Positions 32,358-41,503 of a DNA stretch of 64,000 bases are shown piece by piece. The first letter of the stretch is position 1, and each line of letters opens with the position of its first letter. Made by a program: the position numbers and the translations under genes. The stretch is from Meconema thalassinum. Taxonomy: Eukaryota; Arthropoda; Insecta; Orthoptera; Tettigoniidae. The notes under the pieces were generated by a model. That model saw nothing but the letters and a program-made list of their open reading frames with translations, searched no databases and had not been told where the DNA came from. Location: assembly GCA_946902985.2 (NCBI GenBank), contig OX336396.1, forward strand, positions 232,018,797 through 232,082,796, in the 5' to 3' direction.

Positions 32358-32570
32358 AAGTGCTGTACTCGAGAATGGATCAAAAGAAGAGAAGAGTAGA
32401 GGACCTGATGAGTTGAGGTTAGAAAATCGGAATTCATATAGGAATTTTTTAACAATAAGAATGGAGGAAAGCAGTTTTAAAAAACTTCTAGATCTTGTTG
32501 ATCCCAAAATTATTCGACAGGACACTAACATGAGGAAAGCCATTTCTCCTGAAATGAGACTGCAAGTGAG
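32358..32570 (+). pseudogene. Harbinger transposase N-terminal fragment
   Basis: The frame reads RLENRNSYRNFLTIRMEESS, then FKKLLDLVDPKIIRQDTNMR, then KAISPEMRLQV. HARBI1-like proteins have YxNFLRMxxxxFxxLLxxVxPxIxKxDTxMRxAISPxERLxVTLRFLAxG at this position. The sequence stops matching immediately after RLQV, where MADF sequence begins on the other strand, so the DDE core is deleted. Confidence 0.85.
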
Positions 32571-32775
32571 TTCGAAGCCCGTTTATCTTCGCCTTCACAA
32601 CAGCCTGGCTTGTATTCGGTCGAATTTGTGAAACATATTCGGCGATTGAGATTTCTGCCTCCCTTCTTGCATTTCTATTCTGGTATATGAGCGTTTTAAC
32701 CTTATACAAACACGGATATTTCTGGTACTCAACACTAACAGCTTCCTTAGTCCAGCCGGAGCCTGCCATTTTCGA
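32571..32775 (-). pseudogene. MADF-domain protein fragment (Harbinger accessory)
   Basis: Minus strand from ATG 32769: MAGSGWTKEAVSVEYQKYP, then CLYKVKTLIYQNRNARREAE, IAEYVSQIRPNTSQAVVKAK and INGLRTHL. W-x7-Y-x3-P-CLYxxxxxxYxNxxxRxxAxxxIAxxV is the MADF/Myb-SANT fold pattern, with INxLRxxF closing it. In Harbinger elements this second protein helps DNA binding and nuclear import of the transposase (family knowledge). The C-terminal part is lost. Confidence 0.8.
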
Positions 32776-33202
32776 AGTGTTTGTTTACAAGCGAGCTTCA
32801 CAATCTTCTCACCACGTGGCGCCATCATCATCGTCATGTCAGCTTCCCTGATTGGTTCTTTTCGCAAAATTAATTTTACGGAATAGAACATGTCCTATTT
32901 TATGGAAAGTTTTATCAAAGGTTTTATAAAACTTGAATTTGACCGTGAACAACAGAAATTTTATAAAATTAAATTATTGTACAATAAATTTGAAGGAAAA
33001 TTTTACCGTGAGCAACGGGCATTGACATTCCTTTCCTCACTGATAACTCCCATGTCTCTTGGCAACCTGTATACTCCTTAACTAGTCGTCTAAATAGCTC
33101 TCTGTCCATTATGTCTACTTCTTTCACCCCCATCCGATCCAAGTCCAATCTCACTTCCCGAAACCATTTCGGCTCCTTCTTCCTCTTCCTGAAGAATACA
33201 AA

Positions 33203-33205
<3 letters not shown>

Positions 33206-33258
<53 letters not shown>
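33206..33258. repeat. (ATT)n microsatellite
   Basis: Uninterrupted ATT trinucleotides of about 50 bp. Other ATT/AAT tracts lie at 16472-16515, 31923-31950, 49225-49250, 55853-55876 and 60288-60306, mostly as SINE tails. Confidence 0.95.
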
Positions 33259-33259
<1 letters not shown>

Positions 33260-33267
33260 ATTAAAAA

Positions 33268-33599
33268 GAAGCCTCCGTGGCTTAGGCGGCAGCACGCCGG
33301 CCTCTCACCGCTGGGTCCGTGGTTCAAATCCCGGTCACTCCATGTGAGATCTGTGCTGGACAAAACGGAGGCAGACAGGTTTTTCTCCTGGTACTCCGGT
33401 TTTCCCTGTCAAAATTTCATTCCAGCAACACTCTCCACTATCATTTCATTTCATCTGTCATTCACTTAATCATTGCCCCAGAGGAGCGCGTCAGGCCTCG
33501 GCAGCCGGCACAGTTCATATCCTCGCCGCTAGATGGGGGCTTCATTCATTCCATTCCTGACCCGGTCGGAGACTGGAAGCAGGCTGTGGATTTTCATTC
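33268..33599 (+). mobile_element. SINE family B, young copy 2
   Basis: Same structure as 24809-25125. ATTAAATTAAAAA flanks it at 33255-33267 and 33600-33612, a perfect 13-bp target duplication. The low divergence between two unlinked copies suggests recent activity. Confidence 0.93.
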
Positions 33600-34024
33600 A
33601 TTAAATTAAAAACACAGGCAGACTGGTACACACACGAATGTTGATGTCAGACGTCTTCAAGTAGTGGAGTAAGCCCATCGTCTGTCTGAACCGCCACATT
33701 CATCACAAGAAAATATAACAGCAAATCCAACAACTTCTCTAAATTCTAAGTACCGTACATTAACAATATGATTAGTTTAACTTATTTAATTTATTTATGT
33801 TAACTATTATTTGATCGAGATCGTGATCTTGTTGTCTAAACTAGGTGTTACACAGTTACCTTACATTTCATAATACTTCATTGAACAACAATATTGTGGG
33901 GTGGAAACCTATTGGTGACATGACTTCGCCAACCGAAAAATAAATCCAATATTAGGTCCAGTCAACAGTATTATTTGACAGTATGAAGGTGTGAGGGCCA
34001 GGAAGTATACGTCCCTAGGGGCGG

Positions 34025-34175
34025 CATGGGGCCTTAAGTGTAATGTATTGGTTGCTCCCTGAGAAGTTATGACCGTCATTTCAGCAGGTGGTCCTTGTTT
34101 ATGTACAGACTGCCTTATGGGGTTACAGGCACAGGCCACCTGGGCCAATCCACGCACGAGATTTCAACTATTCAG
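34025..34175 (+). repeat. Interspersed repeat F, copy 2
   Basis: Diverged match to 29640-29795, ending GAGATTTCAACTATTCAG. No boxes or frames recognised. The 33613-34024 stretch before it holds nothing I can name. Confidence 0.6.
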
Positions 34176-34271
34176 TAACACGTCTTCCCTGGTCTTGGAG
34201 TACGTATTGAGACTACTGTGCCAAAGGCGACCACTGGCCTTAGGTCGAGGGCATCCAGGCCCCTCCATTTT

Positions 34272-35209
34272 TTAGCCTATTTTTAGCCTACCCTCGATTT
34301 TTGCAAAAAATGAAAGTAGACTTATAAGATCTACACAGGGCCAAAAATGGTGTGTCTGTCTGTGTGTGTGCGTGTGTGTGTTTGTGTGAGTGAGTGTGTG
34401 TACTCTGAATGTCTGTCCCCCCCCCCCCCTATCAATTCGAACACGGTGAAACCGAATTGAACGAAATTTGGTACAGATGTAGAACTAGCAAAGGGCACCT
34501 CAGTGTCAAGTTTTATATCGCCGCCATCTTGACGGAAACGTAATGGCGGTCAGCCAAATGTTCAAAGCTTAAATCAAATTACGACTAACCTAATCATCCG
34601 ATCTCTACCAAATTTTGCAAAAACATATATTTATATGGCGAGCGTATTTTTACTAAACTACAAGGTCATCAGCTCAATAGTTTGCAGATGGTGGCCATCT
34701 ATGTGTGCAAATCGATTTCCTCTATCAATTCAAACACGGTGAAACCGAATTGAATGAAATTTGGTACAGACGTAGCATTAGCAAAGGAGACCTCAGTGTC
34801 ATGTTTTACATCGCCGCCATCTTGACGAAAACGTAATGGTGGCCACCCAAATGTTAAAAGTTTAAATCAAATTACGACCAACCTAATCATCTGATCTCTA
34901 CCAAAGAATCTTTTCACCAAACTACAAGGTCATCAGCCCAATAATTTGCGGATGACGGCCATGTATGTGTGCAAATTGATTCCCCCTTTCTTTTCAAACA
35001 CGGTAAAACCGAATTGAATGAATTCATTTACAGAGGTAGCACTAGCAAAGGGCACATCATATGCATGTTTAATATCCGTATAGCACGTTGTATTTCAACA
35101 AGCTACTACAACCAATATTCAATTATACTCCTTGAAAAGGACAAAGAGTAATAACAATACCCATGCATTTAGGAGAAAGTAGGCTGTATGTTCTTTACTG
35201 AACATCTTG
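34272..35209 (+). mobile_element. Helentron-like element (HINE) 2
   Basis: 5' region TTAGCCTATTTTTAGCCTAC with hairpin partner GAAAGTAGAC, AGATCTACACAGGGCC, a GTCTGTGTG-rich microsatellite and a poly-C run at 34418-34429. Two full and one partial ~286-bp units follow, with ACACGGTGAAACCGAATTGA, CCGCCATCTTGACG and AACGTAATGG. The 3' end is AAAGTAGGCT, hairpin GTTCTTTACTGAAC, ATCTTG. Same subfamily as the reverse element 41504-43613, but with fewer tandem units. Confidence 0.78.
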
Positions 35210-35213
35210 TTAT

Positions 35214-35951
35214 TTATGAAAAAGTAGGCATATGAGATCACCTTTTGTCCGTGTGTGTGTATGTGTGTGTCCCCCCTAATAAAATATAAACGGCTGGACC
35301 GATTTCAATGAAACTCGGTGGGGTCATAGCACCATATTGGCCGACCCCGTCCGTGCCGTTCAAATTTTATTACGTCTCACCAATCCGACATGGTGGCTGT
35401 TGGCATTCTATATCTCCGAAACTATTACCGATATCACCCTGAAATTTTGTACGGTGATAAAGGGCACTAATGAACGTTCAGCTACGAGACTTCCAAAAAT
35501 CTGTAAATTACAAAATGAACATGGCGGCCAAGCGAAGTTGAAACATTTTAATAGACCTTTCTCGCGATTTTACCATCTGAGCGCAATGAAATATGATACA
35601 GTAAACGTTTTACGCATTGCAATGCACTGGCATCTAATTTAGTTAAATTGTTTACATAACCTCAAGATGGCGGCTGTGAAAAATTTTAAAATCATTTTTT
35701 ATTTCTTGTGTCCTAATCATGCGATTGGAGTTTGAATACTACACCTACACAATAATAGTCATGTAATAGTTCTTAACTCTAAGACTTACATATATAAAAT
35801 CCAACATGGCGACCATCCGAAATTTTAGACGGTTCTCAATATCTACGAATCTATTATAGCAATCAAACTGAAATTTTGTATGTTGATAGAGGCAATTAAC
35901 ACAAGTGGGATGTATGCAAATAGGCTATTTAGTTCTTCACGGAACTACATG
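35214..35951 (+). mobile_element. Helentron-like element (HINE) 3, head-to-tail
   Basis: TATTTATGAAAAAGTAGGCA begins a 5'-truncated copy of the 26683-28197 subfamily. It has ATGAGATCACCTTTTGTCCG, GTGTG run, AACGGCTGGACCGATTTCAA, AACATGGCGGCCAAG, hairpin AGTTCTTCACGGAACT and ending ACATG. It starts five bases after the CTTG end of HINE 2, so insertion near an existing Helentron 3' end is likely. Confidence 0.75.
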
Positions 35952-36964
35952 TTTCAACCTGTTACATAATTTTGGAAGTATTAAGCTTGTATTAACCAGA
36001 ATTAACTCCATATTGAATATCAGTTCAGATGACCTCGTAGTTCCACCCCTTAAAACAACAATAACTAACTAACTCACTAGGTTTTCTGCTCTTCAGCCAC
36101 TCTTCTTTTTGTATCTCATTGTATGACTTCAACATTCATGGCTACCAACTATTGGTAAATGTTCTCCATAATTTTGAACCCTAGTCTCATTGTATGCAGG
36201 CAAACAGTTCAACATTTGGCACATGTGTATAAACTATATGTTTTCAGATTCATTTCTGGCAAACTTTACGTGGAAGTATTGCCATCATAATTGTACACGT
36301 GCTGATACGTTGTTTAACAGCAGATAACTTCCTCAACATTAATAGATAACTAACAGATTTTATATATTGTGTGTATGCTGTAAGGCATATAATAGTGCGC
36401 ATATCCAGAGGTAGCAGATGTACCAACTACCTAATAACCCTCTCTAGGCCTAAGTATTTGGGCTATAGACTCTCAGTACCTCAGAATCCATAAAAATAAA
36501 CTATTTCAAGTAAACTGTAATGCTCTATTAGGCTACAATATTTCACCTATATTTCTAAAATATCTTAAATGCCAGTATTGCCAAGTTAATTTCGTCAATA
36601 TTCTAGATAGATGTAGCCTATAAGCCTATAAACCTATAAGCTAATCATTGGTATGAATCTTACATTTTCAGACAAGTAGGTTCTTTAGTTCTTCACGGAA
36701 CTACTTGTTGAGTTTGAACTAGAAACATACCGCAATATAAAGGTATCTACAACTTCCATACGATACATTCTTTGTGGTAGTTGCTAGGTGATCTCAAAAA
36801 ATGCCAATTAAAAACCAACATTTTTGGACATCCCTTAAATTGTAAATTAACCATTCTGATGACATAACAACCTTAATTTACATTCTAGTTAACCACTAAA
36901 ATAATTTCGAAAAGTTCGGTTTTAAATTATAGAAAGTTTTATAAAATGTGCTTGAGTACTAAGT
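35952..36964. other. No gene; solo Helentron-like 3' end at 36680
   Basis: Unique AT-rich sequence except AAGTAGGTTCTTTAGTTCTT then CACGGAACTACTTGTT at about 36675-36710, an isolated Helentron-like 3' terminus. Confidence 0.55.
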
Positions 36965-37190
36965 CAGGAATCATTCCATCATTTGACTGAGAGTAGAAGA
37001 AGGAAACCACGGTAAACAACTTCCAGGATGGCTGAGGCAAAAATTGAACCCATCACTTGTCAGTGTTGCAATAGGAGGATGAGTGTACCCCGGGGAACCA
37101 TCAGGCCAGAAATAATTTTCTTGGCATAGGCGTAAATCGACCCAGAACAGTCAAGAATGACAGTCATTACGCCATGAAGTGGACTAAATA
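36965..37190 (-). mobile_element. Diverged SINE family D, reverse
   Basis: GAAACCACGGTAAACAACTT then CCAGGATGGCTGAGG, AAAATTGAACCCATCACTTG and TGAGTGTACCCCGGGGAACC match the inverse of the family D head region, as at 3885-4178 and 39125-39290. Confidence 0.6.
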
Positions 37191-37597
37191 ATTCAAGTTT
37201 TACAAGGGGTGTCATGTCACAGTTTTTATGTTCGACGATGTCGAAATGTAAATATTATATGCCAGAAAACTGTATCATAAGTGACCAACTAGGTAAGGAT
37301 AGCATCGCACCTGCGCTGACTTCCACGGCCTTCTATTGTAAATTTCGCTGCGTGGCTTCAGGTGTCATATTGGGCTATTCGAGGAGGCCATGGTCAAATA
37401 CTAGGTATTCTCTGCGTCCCATGCGCTCTGTTCAGTACATAAAACTGGCGAAATCTCGACAGATATTTATGAATATTTATGTTCGAACATAAAATAGTTA
37501 TAATTATCGTCGAACATAAACAGTCGTATGCAACTCGCCTATAATGGTAATTAAGACACTCGTATGGACATTTAAAAATAGCTCCGCTCGTTTTATA

Positions 37598-38785
37598 GGT
37601 GTCGTGCCATTTCGTCCAGGTGCCATTTCCTCCAAGTGCCATTTTGTCCAAATCCACGAACAGAGGCAGGTGGGTTGACTCTCTACCGGCCCACTAGTGC
37701 TATTTCGTCCAAACACCTATGATGGACAGTTTGACAGGTCTACAATAACTGTTTCATTTCATTGCGTTTCTTGTTAGAAATAAGTAATTTCTTGATGTTA
37801 GTAATAATGGACGTTACTCGCTCCGCTCGTTTGCCACCAGTCAACTATAGTTTACAATGAAATGCTTATAATATAAACAACATAGTGAGAATAGAAACAA
37901 ATCAGGTGATGATGATGATAATTGTTGTTTAACGGGGCCTCACATCTAGATTTTCGGCCCCTAACGGTCTGGGTGGTAGCGAAAATGACAATGAAGTGTA
38001 ACCCAGAACGAAAATTAAGTGAGAAGGAAAATACTTACAAAAAAGGAACTCAGATTGAAACTACTCACAAAATGGAGAGCGGTAATACTTACAAAACGGA
38101 ATTTAGAACGAAAATACTCACAAAAGGAATAGATTGAATAATACGCAAAAAATGTACGTCAGGTTCAAAATACGTACAAAATGCAATGTAGAGTCGAAAT
38201 ACTTACAAAAGTCAAGTGAAATTCAAAATACTTACAAAATGCAAATGAGATTGAAAATACGTACAAAATGCAATTGATGTTCAAATTACTTACAAAATGC
38301 AATTTAAATTGAAAATACACAATGCAATATAGGCCTAGATGGAAAACGCGCATTTCATATTCCAAATACTCAAAAAGTGCAATTGAAATTCAGCTGGGGT
38401 CCCGTGGTCGCCAACCCACGTGCCACTAGATGTGAGCCCCTGGGGGAAAGTGATAATTAAAAAATATCCAAATTTCCATTACTAAAATATCTGTTTAAAT
38501 AAATATCTTATTTGTTTATTCATTAAAATTACATGGGGACTTTGAAGGACTTTGGGGAGGGAGCCCTAAGGGAATATCCCACAACCTGTAGTTGTGCACG
38601 TAAGCTCAGGGGTCATTGACCTCTGACTACCTGCACTGCCTCAACCCTTGTCAACATTTCGTCTGGACGAGATGGCACTCATTAAATTGTGTAATAATTT
38701 GTAAAACCGAGCTGGACGAAATGGCACGTTTTTCAAGGAAATTTGTTTTTGGACGAAATGGCACCTGGACGAAATGGCACTGAAC
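37598..38785. mobile_element. TIR element with 9-bp duplication
   Basis: CGTTTTATA lies at 37589-37597 and 38786-38794. Inside each end lie inverted GTGCCATTTCGTCCAGGTGCC and its complement, plus further GGACGAAATGGCAC copies at 38660-38775. A 9-bp duplication with long, repeat-rich inverted ends resembles MULE-type elements, but no transposase is visible. A reverse retroposon L is nested inside (37906-38446). Confidence 0.75.
37906..38446 (-). mobile_element. Retroposon L, minisatellite subfamily, reverse
   Basis: Plus strand begins GATGATGATGATAATTGTTG (inverted ATC tail) and GGCCTCACATCTAG. Inside is an array of ACTTACAAAATGCAATT-like ~36-bp units. It ends CCACTAGATGTGAGCCCC then TGGGGG (inverted 5' start). 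Confidence 0.8.
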
Positions 38786-38944
38786 CGTTTTATAAACATA
38801 CTCGTGTCTTAATTATTGCCATTATAGGCTCGTTGCATAATGTACTATTAAGCAGTTTCGATTTTACCAAAATTTAAATTTCCCACCCTGTGGTTTGAAT
38901 TCCACGTTACAATGCAGGTCTCGTGTCTTCTGAACGGTCACATG

Positions 38945-39300
38945 CTGCCGCTGCTTATTTTATGGGTTGCGACATCGTGGTCATATAGCCCCGTGTATTT
39001 GTGTGTGTAATTTTTGTGATAACCTGTGTGATTATGTTGGCTGTACTATTGTGGGTATTTGTAAATTGGAGATAGGATTAGGAAGGTGGCAGCCATGACC
39101 TTAAGTTAGTAACCATCCCAGCATTTGCCTGGAGTAGAAGTGAGAAACCACGGAAAACCACTTCCAGGAAAATTGAGGTGGGAAACGAACCCTCATCTTC
39201 TCAGTTTTGCCTCACGAAGCCGAGTGTACCCTGTTCCAGAACTCAAACTAGAATTTAAATTTCTTGGCATAGCCGGGAATCGGGGTGACAGACAAGATCG
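38945..39300 (-). mobile_element. SINE family D, reverse copy
   Basis: Plus strand: GGGTTGCGACATCGTGGTCA, AGCCCCGTGTATTTG, GATAACCTGTGTGATTATG, AACCACGGAAAACCACTTCC and CCGGGAATCGGGGTGACA (inverted B box). Confidence 0.75.
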
Positions 39301-39769
39301 CGAGGTTGTCTAGGGTTTAACTACAAGCATCCTTTCAAGTTTTAAATACTGGGACACGGCCAAGGTAACTTCCGTACAACACTCAACACTTAGCACATCT
39401 TAGACCTGGATAGACGATCTCTGGCCTTGTATGTTGGTAGGTGGTCATGTTATTCAGCGGTACGCAGGAACCTTGAGGAAGCACTGGTCAGATATTCGGA
39501 AAGGCACTTAAAAGTAAACGAAGAAGCTATTTATACTTCTTCATATCAGCGACCAGGAAGTCTAAAAGTCGTGAAACAAGGAAATGTCTCTAGCTTACTT
39601 TAGATAACGGTAAACCAAAACAGAACTAACCAAGAAGATGTTTCAGCTGTTAGGATGTGTAATATACAAAGAATACTAGCTAAGTGGATTAAAAAAGAGA
39701 GAGATTATTCGCCAAACTCTCTCAAGCATATACTGTAGTTACAGTCTTCTTAATTTCTAGGCCCTAAAT
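39301..39769. other. Nothing recognised
   Basis: Unique-looking sequence without tRNA boxes, shared repeats or coding motifs. Confidence 0.5.
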
Positions 39770-40200
39770 GAGGCAGGGTGTGTGTAGCCCCACCACTTCT
39801 TGTGCACCTTGGATTGTGGTACACCCTCAAGGACTCACGGCTGGTGAGTTCGGGAGTTGGCGACCCCGAGGCTTTCCTGAGCTGGAACTAATTTTCCCCT
39901 TTTTCCATTGACTTTAAGGTAGATCCTCTCATCTTTCTCTATCCTATCTGGCTTTAATGGATCTTCTTCTTTACAAGTCCCACAATTCTTATTTTTCATG
40001 GATTGGGGGCATTTATTTTCCTCCTGTCCATTATTTCTCTTTTTCCTTCTTTATTTGTTGAATACTTCTGGATGTAGACTCATATATTTATTGCATATTT
40101 CATTGTCTATTCTTGTCACTGTAAAGGTTCGTGCTGATTTTGTGTTTGTGTTTGGGATTGTAACTAAAATGGTTGATCCGATATCATTTACATTGTCAAC
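39770..40200 (+). mobile_element. Retroposon L, internal fragment
   Basis: GAGGCAGGGTGTGTGTAGCC, CACCACTTCTTGTGCACC, GGACTCACGGCTGGTGAG and TTGGCGACCCCGAGG match the middle of L (for example 48045-48160). Both ends are missing or diverged. Confidence 0.7.
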
Positions 40201-40232
40201 TTTCCAATCTTGTAATTCATGTCCGACATGTT

Positions 40233-40941
40233 CAGGCGCGGATCTAGAGTTTGGCTTTGGGGGGGATCAGAGAATCAAAATTGTTAAGAAAAATGGTATC
40301 ACTATATACGCAATCACAAAATAACCAAAGGTACAAAACCAGACCATTTTTTTTTGCAAGCTACATGGATAGAAATTTGATGCGTTTAGCGCACCAAAAA
40401 TATTCGTACAAATTGCAACGGCGTGTTTTGCGACTTTTACATCGAGCTTCGAGAAAAGTATGAAGGTACGTTCCAGTTTTGGCAAGTTGAGTTGGTACCG
40501 ACAAAGGGAGAAAGTCACAGCTTAAATTGCCAACCAAGCTTGCAGTTTGGACGTCGGCAAAAATTTTTGGTGCGAAAAAAGCCCCAAATTTCTATCCGTG
40601 AATTGCTGCACATTCATCGTGACATCACTATAAACATCGATTCGGTAATCACAAGGTTTGCTAAACAAAATAGACAAGTTAATTTTGTTATATAAATAAT
40701 CGTTTTATATAACAGGTATGAAGTTGTAAATATGTACAGTTGTAACAGAACATATTGCAATAAAGATATTTTCAGTATTGAATAAAATGAAGGAAAAACT
40801 GTTTTTCAGTTAAAATGTGTTAAGTTTTATTTGTCTGGTTATTGTGTTTTCGTTTTTTGAGTTTGCAAAAAAAATGGTCTCCGTTTGGGGGGGGGGGGGT
40901 CGTGACCCCCCATGACCCCCCCCCCCTTGAATCCGCGCCTG
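40233..40941. mobile_element. hAT-type element, 709 bp, exact 8-bp duplication
   Basis: Left end CAGGCGCGGAT and inverted right end CAGGCGCGGAT. GACATGTT lies at 40225-40232 and 40942-40949. G-rich and C-rich runs (40257-40265, 40888-40926) lie just inside. Frames of 70-90 codons inside have no transposase motif. It sits in an inverted R1 segment (CAACATGTCGGACAT). Confidence 0.85.
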
Positions 40942-41503
40942 GACATGTTGGATTTAGAATGCGTTGAGCGCAGGTACAAAGCTTCCTTAACTAATTGGTC
41001 AACAAACTGTATCGAAATGAAAATCTTGAGCTCTGTTTGGTGGAGAAACTGTAGCCTATCATAATGAAAACTTGTACTATAACGAGCCTCATTATGATGC
41101 AGGTTTCTGGCATATAATAATTTATACATTTCGCCAGGGTCGAACATATTAGTACATTATGCAACGAGCCTATAATTTGCATACGAGTGTCTTAATTACC
41201 ATTATAGGCGAGTTGCATACGACTGTTTATGTTCGACGATATTGATAACCATTTTATGTTCGAACATAAATATTCATAAATATCTGTCGAGAATACGCCA
41301 GTTTTATGTACTGAACAGAGCGCATGGGGTGCAGAGAATACCATGGCCTCCTGGAATAATGCACTATGACACTAGAAGCCACACAGTGAAATTTAAAATA
41401 GAAGGTCGTGGAAGTCAGCGCAGGCGCGATGCTATCCTTACCTAATTGCTCACACAACTGTTTCTTGAGCTCTGATTGGTGGGAGAAACTGTTTCATAAT
41501 GAA

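Larger units (their letters stand above)
32071..33021. mobile_element. PIF/Harbinger element, internally deleted
   Basis: Left end TGCCCGTTGCTCATGGTAAA and inverted right end TGCCCGTTGCTCACGGTAAA. Flanking triplets are TTA (32068-32070) and TTG (33022-33024), consistent with a decayed TWA duplication. It contains oppositely oriented pieces of a Harbinger transposase and a MADF-domain protein, the usual two-gene plan. A second pair of TTTTATAAAA-rich subterminal motifs lies inside each end. Confidence 0.8.
31950..33190 (-). pseudogene. LINE C-terminal tail split by Harbinger
   Basis: Minus strand 33190 downward reads KEPKWFREVRLDLDRMGVKE, then VDIMDRELFRRLVKEYTG. Beyond the 32071-33021 insertion it continues YTKERRKWERMKRYW. 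Charged tails with (S/T)ExRxxxxERMKxYW end many RTE-like ORF2 proteins. Joining across the insertion restores the order and fixes the Harbinger boundaries. Confidence 0.6.
37224..38850 (+). repeat. Repeat R1, interrupted by a 1.2-kb element
   Basis: TTTATGTTCGACGATG through the palindrome TTTATGTTCGAACATAAA and GTCGAACATAAACAGTCG to CTCGTTTTATA at 37597. It resumes at 38795 with AACATACTCGTGTCTTAATT and ends at about 38850 in the family stem-loop. Intact R1 copies read across the junction, confirming the insertion. Confidence 0.8.

Noticed and set aside
40339..40700. Open frames of 70-90 codons inside the 40233-40941 element
   Set aside because: No transposase motif; they end inside the inverted-end region and overlap one another.
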